A DNA stretch of 64,000 nucleotides from Ruminiclostridium herbifermentans (GCF_005473905.2 NZ_CP061336.1:2596501-2660500), one strand, 5' to 3'. Counted from the stretch's first letter, positions 9,233-18,427 are shown. Numbers and translations: made by a program. The notes: generated by a model from the letters alone, not told the origin.

Positions 9233-11584
9233 TTATTTACCACCCCAAAACCTCTCCAGCTTCTGCTCCAAATCTGGTAAGCTTTTTACTCGCACGCTAT
9301 GTTCCCAGTGCTTTGGAAACAAGCACTTATACTCATAATGAGAAAATCTTTCGTCAATCAGCAAAACTAAGCCAGTGTCATTTTCAGATCGAATAACTCT
9401 GCCAGCCGCTTGCAGAACCTTGTTCATTCCTGGAAACATATATGCGTTTTCATAGCCCATACCATTTTTTTGCTGAAAATAATTCAAAATAATGTTCTGT
9501 TCAGCACTGACTTGAGGAAGGCCCACACCAACTATAATAGCTCCAATAAGCCTATCGCCTTTTAAGTCAATACCTTCTGAGAAAATACCGCCCAAAACAC
9601 AGAAACACACAAAGATTTGTTCATTATTAGGCAAAAATTTATTTAAAAATTCCTCTCTCTCTTCCTCTGTCATTGAACTCTGCTGAAGCAATGTTTCAAT
9701 ATAAGGATACTTTTCAGTGAATCTTGTATATACCTCGTTCATGTATTTATAGGATGGAAAATAAACCATGTAGTTTCCTTGTTTCTTATCGATTGCAGCT
9801 TTAATAAGCTCTGCAATTTTGTCATAGCTATTTTCTCTGTTTTTGAATTTGGTTGAAATTTTGTCTTCTACAAGCAGACACAGCTTTTTATTATCAAAGG
9901 GTGATGTAAGGTTAATATTATAATCCTCTTTTTCACCGCCTAAAACCTCCATAAAATAGCTAAGCGGCGTCAGTGTTGCAGAAAAAAACACCGCTGTTTT
10001 CCCTCTCTTTACAGCTTCTGACAATAGGTAAGAGGGATCAATACAAAATAGCTTTACACGTACTTCACTAGAGTATGTATCAATAAATGTTACATATCTT
10101 TCATCATATAATTCTGCTATCTTTACAAATGAAATAGCATTAAAATACACTTCTAATACAAGGTCAAAGCCCTCTATATTATTGCTTTGATTTCTCAGTA
10201 TCCACTCTTCTGATTCACGTATAAAATTGTTTAGTAATTTATATAAATCAGTTAATTGCTCTTTGCTGACCATAAAGCCATCTTCATTGCACTGCTTTCT
10301 AAGTGCTATCATATACGAATTTATTTTTGTCAGCTGCTTTGCAATCTTTGGCTGCTTGTCCTTCATCAGCTTTTTAGCTTCATAAAATGCCACTTTGTTA
10401 ATTTGAGCCGAAAACATTTCTCTTGCCCTGTCAACAAGATTATGAGCCTCATCTATCAAGAAAGCATAGTCACCTTCATTATTCATAAAGAATCTCTTCA
10501 GATAAACTCTCGGATCAAAGACATAATTATAATCGCATATAATGCAATCAGCCCATAAAGATAAATCTAATGCAAATTCAAAGGGGCAAACATTATGTTT
10601 TAATGCATATTCCTCAATAGTTTCTCGGGAAAAATACTCTGTATCACGTAAAATATCAGTCAAAGCTTCATTTACTCTATTATAATGTCCTTTTGCATAT
10701 TCACAATAATCCGGATTGCAGCTTCCTTCTTTATTAAAACAAATCTTATCCTTGGCTGTCAAAGTAATAGTCCTAAATCTGAGACCCTTGCTTCTCATTT
10801 TTGTGAAAGCTTCTTCAGCTACCTGCCTTGTTATTGTTTTTGCCGTTAGATAAAATATTTTTGAAATATGCTGCTCTCCAACTGCTTTTACTGATGGGAA
10901 CAATGTTGAAATAGTCTTTCCAATACCTGTAGGAGCCTGTACAAAGAGTTTTTTCTCCTGCATTATGGTTTTATATACAGCCACAGCTAATTCTCTTTGA
11001 CCCTTTCGATAAACTTCAAAGGGAAACTGCAAGTCTTTAATAGAAATATCTCTAAGAGTATTCCATTCATGCTGCATACTTGCCCAAATGAAATATTTAT
11101 TCATTAAATCATCCATAAATTCTTCTAACTGAGAGAAACTGAACTGTTTTCTTATATTCATTCTCTCTTCAGTATCCACATGAAAATATGTCAATTGAAC
11201 AGTAATTTGCTCCATTTCATTCTGTGCAGCATAAATAAAAGCATAGCATTTCGCTTGTGCCCAGTGCAATAAACTAAAATCTTCATCTATATATTCAAGG
11301 GGTCTTGTTGTGGATTTTATTTCATCAATAACAATGCCGTCTGGCTCAGTAATTATACCGTCTGCTCGGCCTTCTAGCCTAATTGAAAAACCCTGAATTT
11401 CATAATCAAAGGACAAAAATACCTCTTTGTTGTAATTTGAGCCGCCTTCTTTCTGAATTCTTTGATGAATACGAGTGCCCTCTAACATTCTAGTAGATGA
11501 AACAAGTCTATTATCAATATCGCCAGACCTTAGTACCAATTCAACTAAATTTCTGATTGAAATTTTAATTTGTGATTTTTCCAT
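9233..11584 (-). CDS. XPD/DinG-type superfamily 2 helicase with N-terminal PD-(D/E)XK nuclease domain
   Basis: A fusion of a Cas4/RecB-like nuclease domain and an iron-sulphur helicase. In about residues 1-180 the nuclease core is GRADGI (Asp75), then VIDEIKST (DEIK at 87-90) and the HWAQAKCYAF helix. Walker A APTGIGKT is at 217-224. Four cysteines at about 282, 289, 294 and 333 are spaced as in XPD iron-sulphur clusters. The DEAH box is at 378-381 and the C-terminal motif QAAGRVIRSENDTG is intact. The longer frame begins at a TTG 24 bases earlier; I prefer the ATG with AAGGA 5-6 bases before it. A DNA repair or end-processing role is inferred. A 380-base region of palindromes lies upstream. 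Confidence 0.88.
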   Translation of the reverse strand: MEKSQIKISIRNLVELVLRSGDIDNRLVSSTRMLEGTRIHQRIQKEGGSNYNKEVFLSFDYEIQGFSIRLEGRADGIITEPDGIVIDEIKSTTRPLEYIDEDFSLLHWAQAKCYAFIYAAQNEMEQITVQLTYFHVDTEERMNIRKQFSFSQLEEFMDDLMNKYFIWASMQHEWNTLRDISIKDLQFPFEVYRKGQRELAVAVYKTIMQEKKLFVQAPTGIGKTISTLFPSVKAVGEQHISKIFYLTAKTITRQVAEEAFTKMRSKGLRFRTITLTAKDKICFNKEGSCNPDYCEYAKGHYNRVNEALTDILRDTEYFSRETIEEYALKHNVCPFEFALDLSLWADCIICDYNYVFDPRVYLKRFFMNNEGDYAFLIDEAHNLVDRAREMFSAQINKVAFYEAKKLMKDKQPKIAKQLTKINSYMIALRKQCNEDGFMVSKEQLTDLYKLLNNFIRESEEWILRNQSNNIEGFDLVLEVYFNAISFVKIAELYDERYVTFIDTYSSEVRVKLFCIDPSYLLSEAVKRGKTAVFFSATLTPLSYFMEVLGGEKEDYNINLTSPFDNKKLCLLVEDKISTKFKNRENSYDKIAELIKAAIDKKQGNYMVYFPSYKYMNEVYTRFTEKYPYIETLLQQSSMTEEEREEFLNKFLPNNEQIFVCFCVLGGIFSEGIDLKGDRLIGAIIVGVGLPQVSAEQNIILNYFQQKNGMGYENAYMFPGMNKVLQAAGRVIRSENDTGLVLLIDERFSHYEYKCLFPKHWEHSVRVKSLPDLEQKLERFWGGK

Positions 11585-11670
11585 AGTATTCCTTGTAAAT
11601 TTAATCAACCGAGCATTTGTTTATTAATAATATACCTATTATATAGCATATATTGCAATGGTTTTTTAAA

Positions 11671-11766
11671 AATAATTTTAATAGTTTGTTACTATCAAAC
11701 AATACACTATAGAAAGCTGAAGTTCTTGCTACCGTGAAATAATTTTGATAGTTTGCTACTATTAAG
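11671..11766. repeat. Two near-identical palindromic sites, possible operators
   Basis: Two copies of a 28-base segment (AATAATTTTRATAGTTTGYT and following), about 67-70 bases apart, differ at about three positions. Each has a palindromic core ATAGT-N5-ACTAT. They lie 90-190 bases upstream of the helicase-nuclease gene on its transcribed side. Confidence 0.4.
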
Positions 11767-11780
11767 CCTTTTTAGCAGCA

Positions 11781-11900
11781 AAAATTAACCTTCCCACCAA
11801 AAACTTATCGGTGTTGAAATTTTTAACTCAACTTTCCCTTAATCTATTGATAAGTTTAGAAACTTACAATTTTACTGGAAAGTTGAGTTATTAATTTTGG
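11781..11900 (-). other. Interleaved inverted repeats in the leader of the helicase-nuclease gene
   Basis: AAACTTATC (11801-11809) pairs with GATAAGTTT (11849-11857), and AACTCAACTTTCC (11825-11837) pairs with GGAAAGTTGAGTT (11877-11889). The pairs are interleaved, so they cannot be nested. CCAAAA/TTTTGG arms at 11797 and 11895 close the outside. This could be alternative hairpins, a pseudoknot or a decayed element. Confidence 0.4.
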
Positions 11901-11966
11901 TTAAAATTTAGTCTCTTTGAGTATACCTATGCTATGAATATTTATTTTACATTAAGTTAAATTAAA

Positions 11967-12479
11967 TTAATTAATATAATTCTGCTTCTTCAGTTCTTTT
12001 TTGATTACATTTATTTTCTCATCTTCATTAAGTTTGTCCCATGCAGTATGTGTCACACTGGGTATCTCAATGTCTTCAATTGTTTCTGAAATATTCTGGC
12101 CAAATTCATCACTTCCGCAGAACAAACACTTATCGTCTCTGCTAGCAGTGTCAATAGGCTGATTCCTTATGTAATCGCACGTAATGCCAAATAAATCATT
12201 TATACATTTAGCTATTTGTTTTTCTGATAAAGTAATATTATGACATTCTAATATCAACTTGATGTATTTCTCAAGTTCTTCAAATGCCTTATCTTCAATT
12301 AAATTAGCATACGCATAACACTTCAAATCCTTTGTCATAACCAATCTTTCACCATATGAATAATCTGATAAATAATAAAAGGATTTTTTCTTACCGCATT
12401 GTTTACACAATGCTTCCTCTTTTCGAACTCTGACAGTTTTCATATTCATAGAAATATCTTTTACATGCCTAGGGTACAT
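11967..12479 (-). CDS. Hypothetical zinc-ribbon protein, candidate immunity protein
   Basis: 170 residues, soluble, no signal peptide. Two CxxC knuckles (CKQCGKKK near residue 25 and CLFCGSDEFG near 117) could form one zinc ribbon, with a helical middle. It ends KKQNYIN. I do not recognise the family. It lies about 106 bases downstream of the toxin-like gene on the same strand, the usual place for an immunity gene, but this role is positional inference only. No strong ribosome binding site is seen at the first ATG; an in-frame ATG ten codons later is an alternative. Confidence 0.65.
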   Translation of the reverse strand: MYPRHVKDISMNMKTVRVRKEEALCKQCGKKKSFYYLSDYSYGERLVMTKDLKCYAYANLIEDKAFEELEKYIKLILECHNITLSEKQIAKCINDLFGITCDYIRNQPIDTASRDDKCLFCGSDEFGQNISETIEDIEIPSVTHTAWDKLNEDEKINVIKKELKKQNYIN

Positions 12480-12585
12480 AATATGAATGTAGTACCTGCA
12501 TGAACCTCCCTCTTATTTATTAACAAAGCTATATTTGCTTTTAAAGTCTATTATTTAAAAAGCATAGTAGCTGCTTTGTATTTTT

Positions 12586-14022
12586 CTAATCAATTGGCGT
12601 AACCATTTTAGCTGATAATATCTTTTTAAAATCATCGAAAATTACGTAATTGATTCCGCTTCCTCTATATGATTTAAATTTAATAACAGTATAGCCTTGC
12701 TTCTCAGCTAATTCACCAATTTTCTGACAATCTCTAGTTGATGTAACATCCGGAATAAAGTTCCATTTAGCTGCCACATCTGGTTTAGTTAAGTCTAATA
12801 CCTTTTGTCCGCTAAGATTTAAATCATAGCTAATTGCATATTTAGCCGTATTTCCGTGTTCTGCAAGTTCAGCCACTATTGTCTTTCCGTCTGAACCCAC
12901 ATAGAATCCGCCTCCAAATCTACTATTGCTATTAAAGTATTTAGGATCTATTCCATCTAATACGCTTTGTGCCTGTTTAGCATTGCTAACTGCGTGTTTA
13001 ACTTTAACCTCAGGAACACTCTTAATAAATGGTTTTTTAACCAAAGCAAAAATCTCTTCTGCTTTTTTGCACAGAGTCTCAATTCCAAGTCTCATGCTTT
13101 TTGCAAATAGACGTATTGCTCTTATATCATTTTTATGTAAAATCTTTTTCAGCAAGCTGTTATCTGCAATAGAGTCTACTACACCGGGCAGCTTGCGAAG
13201 AATACCTTTAAAGGTTATTAAAATGGAATCTAGCTTTGAAGCAACCTTTGATGTTCCTCCAAAGGTTTTAGCTAAAAACTCAATAGCCTCTTTGACTACC
13301 TTTGTGTTCCCCACAGCATTTGCTATAGCTTTCATTGGGGCGGCTAAGACAGAGCCCAAGGCAGGAAGTAAAGATATCCCCGAAAACACTGCATCCATCC
13401 ATCTTTTTCTTACTAAATATATTCCTGTATTAACTCCATCTGCAATATCACCAATACCAGGGACAAATCCCACTATATCTATAACATTCTGCATTGTATC
13501 TAGAACAGCATCAGGCGTAATGCTAGTTTCTTCTTGCTTACTCTTTTGAATTACCTTTTCAGGTATTTGAGCAGCTTTTTTAGTCTGTATTGTGCTATCA
13601 TCCTTTACTTCGCCTTTTGCCTTGCTTTGTACTGCATCTTGAATAACTTGTGCAGTTTGAGGTGTATTTGGCTTTTTCGTAGCAGCAGCAGTTGGTTTTA
13701 TAGCACTGCTTTGCTGTAAATTCTGTATTGAAGGGGTATTAGTTTGTTTCTTTTCATTGTCAGTGTTTTCTTTCCTCTTTCGCCTTTTGCCCTCTTCCAT
13801 TATTTTCATAGCCTGCTTATATCCAACGACACTTTGAAACCGCATAAATTCATTACGTGATACGGAATCTGGATTAGATAGCAGCTTTTCAGTAATGGCC
13901 TTCACATCAACTGCTGAGGCAACTTGATTTGAGGTAGTTTGCTTGGAAACTGATGCTTTGTTTTGTATATACCTGTTTGAATGCTGTTCTATGTTTTTGT
14001 CTGCTAAAGCGTTTGTTATCAC
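12586..14022 (-). CDS. Polymorphic toxin-like protein with pretoxin region and ART/RES-like C-terminus
   Basis: 478 residues in four parts. Residues 1-85 include a short helical motif (RNEFMRFQSVVGYKQAM) resembling the LQ-x-x-GN-x-A motif of contractile-injection-system cargo. Residues 85-170 are a low-complexity, Lys/Gln/Thr-rich linker. Residues 175-220 form a hydrophobic pretoxin segment (GFVPGIGDIADGVNTGIY, then GISLLPALGSV) seen before toxin domains of polymorphic toxins. Residues about 350-478 contain SRFGGGFYVGSDGKT, DLSGQKVLDLT and SGINYVIFDDFKKIL, which suggest an ADP-ribosyltransferase or RES-type NAD-consuming fold. There is no signal peptide and no LXG domain. The start is GTG with AGGGAG about 11 bases upstream. 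Overall architecture is fairly clear; the catalytic type is inference. Confidence 0.75.
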   Translation of the reverse strand: MITNALADKNIEQHSNRYIQNKASVSKQTTSNQVASAVDVKAITEKLLSNPDSVSRNEFMRFQSVVGYKQAMKIMEEGKRRKRKENTDNEKKQTNTPSIQNLQQSSAIKPTAAATKKPNTPQTAQVIQDAVQSKAKGEVKDDSTIQTKKAAQIPEKVIQKSKQEETSITPDAVLDTMQNVIDIVGFVPGIGDIADGVNTGIYLVRKRWMDAVFSGISLLPALGSVLAAPMKAIANAVGNTKVVKEAIEFLAKTFGGTSKVASKLDSILITFKGILRKLPGVVDSIADNSLLKKILHKNDIRAIRLFAKSMRLGIETLCKKAEEIFALVKKPFIKSVPEVKVKHAVSNAKQAQSVLDGIDPKYFNSNSRFGGGFYVGSDGKTIVAELAEHGNTAKYAISYDLNLSGQKVLDLTKPDVAAKWNFIPDVTSTRDCQKIGELAEKQGYTVIKFKSYRGSGINYVIFDDFKKILSAKMVTPID

Positions 14023-14300
14023 GATGTCATCACTCCCTAAAATCTTATCTATCTATAATGTAAATTTTATTGAGCAAATAACATCTAATTTAAAAAATAA
14101 ATTTATATCTTCACTTAGAAAAGCATACAAATATTGGGGTGATGAAAGAGGAAGGGCATGGGACTCAAGCAATACATCTGCGAGCGGTTCACTTGATCTT
14201 ACTAATTGAGACTTATCAATGGATTGCCGCCATAACTGCTTGTATTATGTATTTATATATTAATGTGTAAATAACAACTGTCTCAAGGCCTTATCATTTA

Positions 14301-14801
14301 TTACTTTTCAATTGCCATATAATAAGTTCCCCATAATTCATCTTTATATGGAAAATTCTTTTCAATATAGTTTTCGTCAACAAATCCTACTCTTTTATAG
14401 CAACTATAAGCTGAAGGATTAGTATCAAATACATTCAACGTAATACGTGATAATTTCAGTATTTCAAAAGCATATTTAATTGCTAACTCTAGCATCTCTT
14501 TTCCGTAACCTTTTCCACGAATCTCTGGGTCTACAACAATAAATCCCATATGTATACTGCCCTTTACATAGTCAGCAGATCTCATTAGAAAGTGTCCCAC
14601 AGGGGTACCTTTTTCATCAATAGCTGTTGTTATCCATGCATTTTCATCATTATCAACTTTCTCTTTGTATATTTCTAGCTGAGTTTCTGTCAGTGGATAC
14701 TGAAACTTATTTGCACTCCACATTGAGAATAATCTTTCATCATTAAACCAATTTAGCAGATACTTTGCATCACTTTTTTTATATGGCCTTAATCTTAACA
14801 T
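14301..14801 (-). CDS. GNAT-family N-acetyltransferase
   Basis: 166 residues with the GNAT layout: MLRLRPYKKSDAKYLLNWF at the N-terminus, the acetyl-CoA loop DPEIRGKGYGKEML at about 95-108, and the terminal FDTNPSAYSCYKRVGF. Substrate unknown. The open frame extends 51 bases upstream, but GGAGG lies 7 bases before the chosen ATG and the longer start has no binding site. It sits downstream of the 63/126-bp minisatellite region and is apparently monocistronic. Confidence 0.88.
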   Translation of the reverse strand: MLRLRPYKKSDAKYLLNWFNDERLFSMWSANKFQYPLTETQLEIYKEKVDNDENAWITTAIDEKGTPVGHFLMRSADYVKGSIHMGFIVVDPEIRGKGYGKEMLELAIKYAFEILKLSRITLNVFDTNPSAYSCYKRVGFVDENYIEKNFPYKDELWGTYYMAIEK

Positions 14802-15129
14802 TTCCTCATCCTCCGTAAAATACTTATCTTTATCTAATGTTTTCTGTTTCATATTAATATTCGGTGTTTCAACGAGGCTGTAGATCTAGTAACCTCTTGA
14901 AAACTAATAGAGCTCACTCCTCCACGATTAGAAGTTTTGAACATTTTCTTGCCTCGTTTTAGTATAACATATAATTTTACCAAGGTTTAACATTCTCATT
15001 ATAATTTTAAAATATTTAAGACTCCCAATTTATATTTATGAACACCTGCAATTTTTCAAAAATTAAAAGCGTGCTATATATTTTATTTAATAGGTTGAAT
15101 AGCAATAAATAAAAACTTTTGTGTTTTAG

Positions 15130-15635
15130 AAGAGCTATATATAATACTACTAGGTGGTTGTCACAATAAAATATAAGACTTGATTTGTTTATAAAGGCTG
15201 CGTGTCAAACAACTAGGGCGGTTGCCATAGCAAATTATTAAACTTTATTTGTTTTGAATGGCTACATATAACACTGCTAGGTAATTGCACAATAAAATAT
15301 AAGACTTAATTTGTTTATAAAGGCTGCGTGTCAAACAACTATGGCGGTTGTCATAGCAAATTATTAAACTTTATTTGTTTTGTATGGCTACATATAACAC
15401 TGCTAGGTAATTGCACAATAAAATATAAAACTTAATTTGTTTATAAAGGCTACGTGTCAAACAACTAGGGCGGTTGCCATAGCAAATTATTAAACTTTAT
15501 TTGTTTTGTATGGCTACATATAACACTGCTAGGTAATTGCACAATAAAATATAAAACTTAATTTGTTTATAAAGGCTGCGTGTCAAACAACTAGGGCGGT
15601 TGTCACAGCAAAATATTAAACTTTATATATTTTGA
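15130..15635. repeat. Higher-order minisatellite: eight 63-bp half-units in 126-bp A/B repeats
   Basis: The landmark ATAAAGGCTRCGTGT recurs at exact 126-bp steps (about 15191, 15317, 15443, 15569). Each 126-bp unit is two related 63-bp halves: A (GGCTGCGTGTCAAACAACTA) and B (GGCTACATATAACACTGCTA), both ending in ATTTGTTT. Order is B-A-B-A-B-A-B-A. Copies differ by only a few bases. There are no unique spacers, so it is not a CRISPR array, and no long frame runs through it. It lies in the 1.1-kb gap between a GNAT gene and a phosphoesterase gene. Confidence 0.9.
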
Positions 15636-15700
15636 AGCAAATTTTAGAATTTAATATTTAAACAGTTTTGTTTATATTGACTTATACTAAAATATACAAA

Positions 15701-15744
15701 AAAAATAGAGTTAATAAGTCTACAATCTTATTAACTCTATTTTT
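15701..15744 (-). terminator. Strong terminator hairpin
   Basis: Perfect 18-bp inverted repeat (AAAAATAGAGTTAATAAG and its complement) with an 8-base loop; on the minus strand it ends in a run of at least eight T. It lies about 205 bases after the phosphoesterase stop. Confidence 0.85.
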
Positions 15745-15948
15745 AAAAATAATATCAGGAAGTAAAAAATAGTATCTTAACCATATCGTATCATAATTGT
15801 AAATATTTGTAAACAATTACTTTAATTTCACAATTAGAAAGATGCTATCTATATCATAAGTAAATAATCATAATACTCATACAACCATATAGGAAATATT
15901 ATTTTAAATAACGTAACACTAATTAGTAACAGCTTTTAGCACTACTGT

Positions 15949-16794
15949 CTATTCTCCTTCAATATCTATTACAACTACTTCTGGAGGGTTAAAGATACGT
16001 GGTAATCTAGGGTTAAAGGAAATTCCTCTACTTACTACATGTACCAACGAATCATGCTGATATTTACCACCGGCAAATTTAGGAAGCCAACCTTGGTTTG
16101 GAGCAAAAAGTCCGTTTATTATAAATGGAATTCTAACCTGTCCACCATGTGCATGTCCTGATAATACTAAATCAAAGTAACTCTCTTTATATAGTTCGAT
16201 AAATTCAGGACGATGAGCTAATAGTATTTTGTATTGAGACTTATCCTTTAATTCTGAAAAAGAGTTATGAAATATCTCACTATAGTTTAAATTTGTGTAT
16301 TCATATCTCATTATTTCAGGATCTTCAACTCCGCCAATTATTAAATTGGAATTTCTAATGTTTATATTTTGGTAATTATTTTCAAGTACGTTTACATTGT
16401 ACTTTCTAAATAATGCTTTTATATTTCTTATGTCATTAGACCAATATTCATGGTTGCCAGACACATAAAATGTTGGAGCCAGCCCTTCTATACCAATCAA
16501 GAACTGCTTTGCACCCTCAATTGGTACTGAATCATCTACTATATCGCCTGCTAATGCTATAATATCAGGCTTTTGCTTCTCTATCAACGACACAAGTTTC
16601 GATTGGTTTTTTCCATAAATGTGGCTATGTAAATCAGTAATTAATACTATTCTTATTGAATCCTCTTTGTTTAATTTATTAGTAGTAAGTTTGTGTTTAT
16701 TGACTACTAAGCCATTGTAAAAAGCGCAAACCATTAGTAATGCTAATATTACAAAGCATATAAGAATCACGAAAATTTTTCTTTTCTTATTCAC
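15949..16794 (-). CDS. Membrane-anchored calcineurin-like metallophosphoesterase (YkuE type)
   Basis: 281 residues: one N-terminal membrane segment at about 5-25, then an extracytoplasmic dinuclear-metal phosphoesterase. Metal motifs are DLHSHIYG (about 50), GDIVDD (about 81), GNHEYW (about 112), LLAHRPEF and SGHAHGGQ near the C-terminus. The family cleaves phospholipid- or nucleotide-type phosphoesters; the substrate here is unknown. The start is GTG with AAGGAG 6-7 bases before it. A terminator lies downstream. Confidence 0.9.
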   Translation of the reverse strand: MNKKRKIFVILICFVILALLMVCAFYNGLVVNKHKLTTNKLNKEDSIRIVLITDLHSHIYGKNQSKLVSLIEKQKPDIIALAGDIVDDSVPIEGAKQFLIGIEGLAPTFYVSGNHEYWSNDIRNIKALFRKYNVNVLENNYQNINIRNSNLIIGGVEDPEIMRYEYTNLNYSEIFHNSFSELKDKSQYKILLAHRPEFIELYKESYFDLVLSGHAHGGQVRIPFIINGLFAPNQGWLPKFAGGKYQHDSLVHVVSRGISFNPRLPRIFNPPEVVVIDIEGE

Positions 16795-16929
16795 AATATT
16801 CTCCTTAAGTTTTATTTATATTTCAATTAGAGGTCAAAATAGACCTTGATTTCTATTTGATAAATAAATCAACTTCGGTAAATTATTATATGAAAATTTA
16901 AGCAAAATGATTAATATATTGATTATCTG

Positions 16930-17379
16930 TTATAGCTTTAATGCCATCTCTCTGTGTAATTCTTCAAATCCTAATTTTTTGTATAAATGGTAGCCATCGT
17001 CCGTATAATCTAAGTGAATTTTTCCTAAACCCAAAGCTTTTGCTTCTTCAATAAGTCGTGATAACAAATTATACGCTAGTCCTTTACGTCGATATTCCCT
17101 AAGTGTATATACATTCAACAAAAGTCCTGCCTTACCACTCAAACAGCTGGGCGTAGGTAAAGTCTGATAAATACATAAAATGCATGATGAAATTATTTTA
17201 CCATTATCCAAAGCTATAAAAGAAAGTAAGGTATTGTCTTCTAAATGCTTTTGAAAATATTCTCTTGTAAGTCTTTTAAATGCTTCTTTATCTTCAACAT
17301 TTCCAATTGAATATACAAATTCTAATCGATTTTCAACTAACATATCAATGTCACTTAATTTTGCTCTTCGTATATCCAT
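16930..17379 (-). CDS. GNAT-family N-acetyltransferase
   Basis: 149 residues, compact GNAT domain: MDIRRAKLSDIDMLVENRL start, acetyl-CoA loop LREYRRKGLAYNLLSRL at about 93-109, and the C-terminal segment DGYHLYKKLGFEELHREM. This is the common YitI/PanM-like single-domain type; substrate unknown. GGAGG lies 6 bases before the ATG. About 135 bases separate it from the downstream phosphoesterase gene on the same strand. Confidence 0.88.
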   Translation of the reverse strand: MDIRRAKLSDIDMLVENRLEFVYSIGNVEDKEAFKRLTREYFQKHLEDNTLLSFIALDNGKIISSCILCIYQTLPTPSCLSGKAGLLLNVYTLREYRRKGLAYNLLSRLIEEAKALGLGKIHLDYTDDGYHLYKKLGFEELHREMALKL

Positions 17380-17506
17380 ATAGTCCTCCGCTTTATCCTA
17401 ACCTTAAGTTAATCACTCAATTTACCTGATTAAAAAGATTTTTGGAATTCTTAGTTTCTATTTATATCACATATAACCCATATAAATACTATTATAAAAT
17501 CACGTT

Positions 17507-17551
17507 AAAAGCAACAAGCCCTTATGATTTCTCATAAGGGCCTATTGCTTT
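17507..17551. terminator. Bidirectional terminator-like hairpin
   Basis: AAAAGCAA-c-AaGCCCTTATGA pairs with TCATAAGGGC-ct-ATTGCTTTT around a 4-base loop, with T runs on both strands. It lies in a 1.08-kb stretch with no intact gene (17380-18459), which otherwise holds only the tnpA remnant and one more terminator. Confidence 0.65.
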
Positions 17552-18174
17552 TGTAGATAATTAATACTATAAATGAAAATACGAATGCTTTTGCAACTAT
17601 AACTACAACTTTTGCTACATAGAAGCTATAAATTTTGATGTGTTAATAAGTACTAAAATTACTGCATATATAAGTGTGTATATTGCTGAAAACTTTTAAA
17701 AATTTACTTCCAGATTAATTTTCCCAACTACTTAGATTTTTATGCAGTCTGTAGATACATCAATCAGGTAAGTTTATTATCTGCTAGGAGGTAAATAATA
17801 TCTTACTGTAGTTTTATGTTAGCACATATTTCAGAGGTTGTAAAATGTATATTATTATTGTTATTTGTCGAATTATTAATATTTCTCTATTTTTCTCAGC
17901 TTTTTTCGTCATTTTGTGACTTTACTACACTATGCTATTAGTAATTTATAGTATACTGCTTTAATCAAATATCACCAAACAATAAATACTGCTTTAAAAT
18001 AGATAATACCCAACACTCAAAAATTTGCTTGCTCTTCGGTTCAATCTTAATTTTCATGGCTCTTTATAGAAATTAGTAGACACCTATACGGTAATTTCAA
18101 TAGTATTGGCCATAGTTGTTATAATCAGAATTAATTTAGTTTTATAGCACATTAAAATTTAATTTTCCCATAAA

Positions 18175-18255
18175 TTATCTGTCTGCATATTTTGCTGCAA
18201 ACACCAAATGATATTTGTATTCCCGTGTTGAATGTGATAATTTATTCTTGTCCAT
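18175..18255 (-). pseudogene. IS200/IS605-family tnpA remnant (5' end only)
   Basis: An ATG with GAGGG 7 bases upstream opens a 26-codon frame reading MDKNKLSHSTREYKYHLVFA and then AKYADR before a stop. This matches the start of Y1 (HUH) transposases of the IS200 type (typically ...LSHT..CKYHIVFAPKYRR...). The catalytic His-u-His and Tyr are absent. Just upstream, TGGTT-TGCG-AACCA near 18283-18298 resembles the small hairpin of an IS200 left end. The rest of the element is gone. Confidence 0.55.
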
Positions 18256-18390
18256 TATGGACCCTCATTTGTTTTTATAATGTGGTTTGCGAACCAACAC
18301 TATTTTAGCATTGGAGGTATTTTTTTTAACTTGAAGCTAAAGCTTTATGGCTCACCCCAGCTTAGCCGAGGGTTTGTTGTTGCAGACAAT

Positions 18391-18427
18391 AAAAAACGAC
18401 ATTCTATCGTTTAATAGAATATCGTTT
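18391..18427 (-). terminator. Terminator of the MBL-fold hydrolase gene
   Basis: AAACGA-c-ATTCTAT pairs with ATAGAAT-a-TCGTTT; on the minus strand it ends TTTTTTATTG. It begins about 33 bases after the hydrolase stop codon. Confidence 0.8.

Noticed and set aside
12926-13549. 207-codon plus-strand open frame opposite the toxin-like gene
   Set aside because: It is the complement of a gene with clear domains and has no ribosome binding site; residue content is typical of an antisense shadow.
14041-14209. Plus-strand coding-like end ...AYKYWGDERGRAW... upstream of the toxin gene
   Set aside because: Overlaps the toxin promoter region, has no supported start, and is not recognisable.
15130-15635. 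CRISPR array at the 126-bp repeats
   Set aside because: Whole units repeat without unique spacers, repeats are far longer than CRISPR repeats, and there are no cas genes. The same reasoning excludes the 41-bp array.
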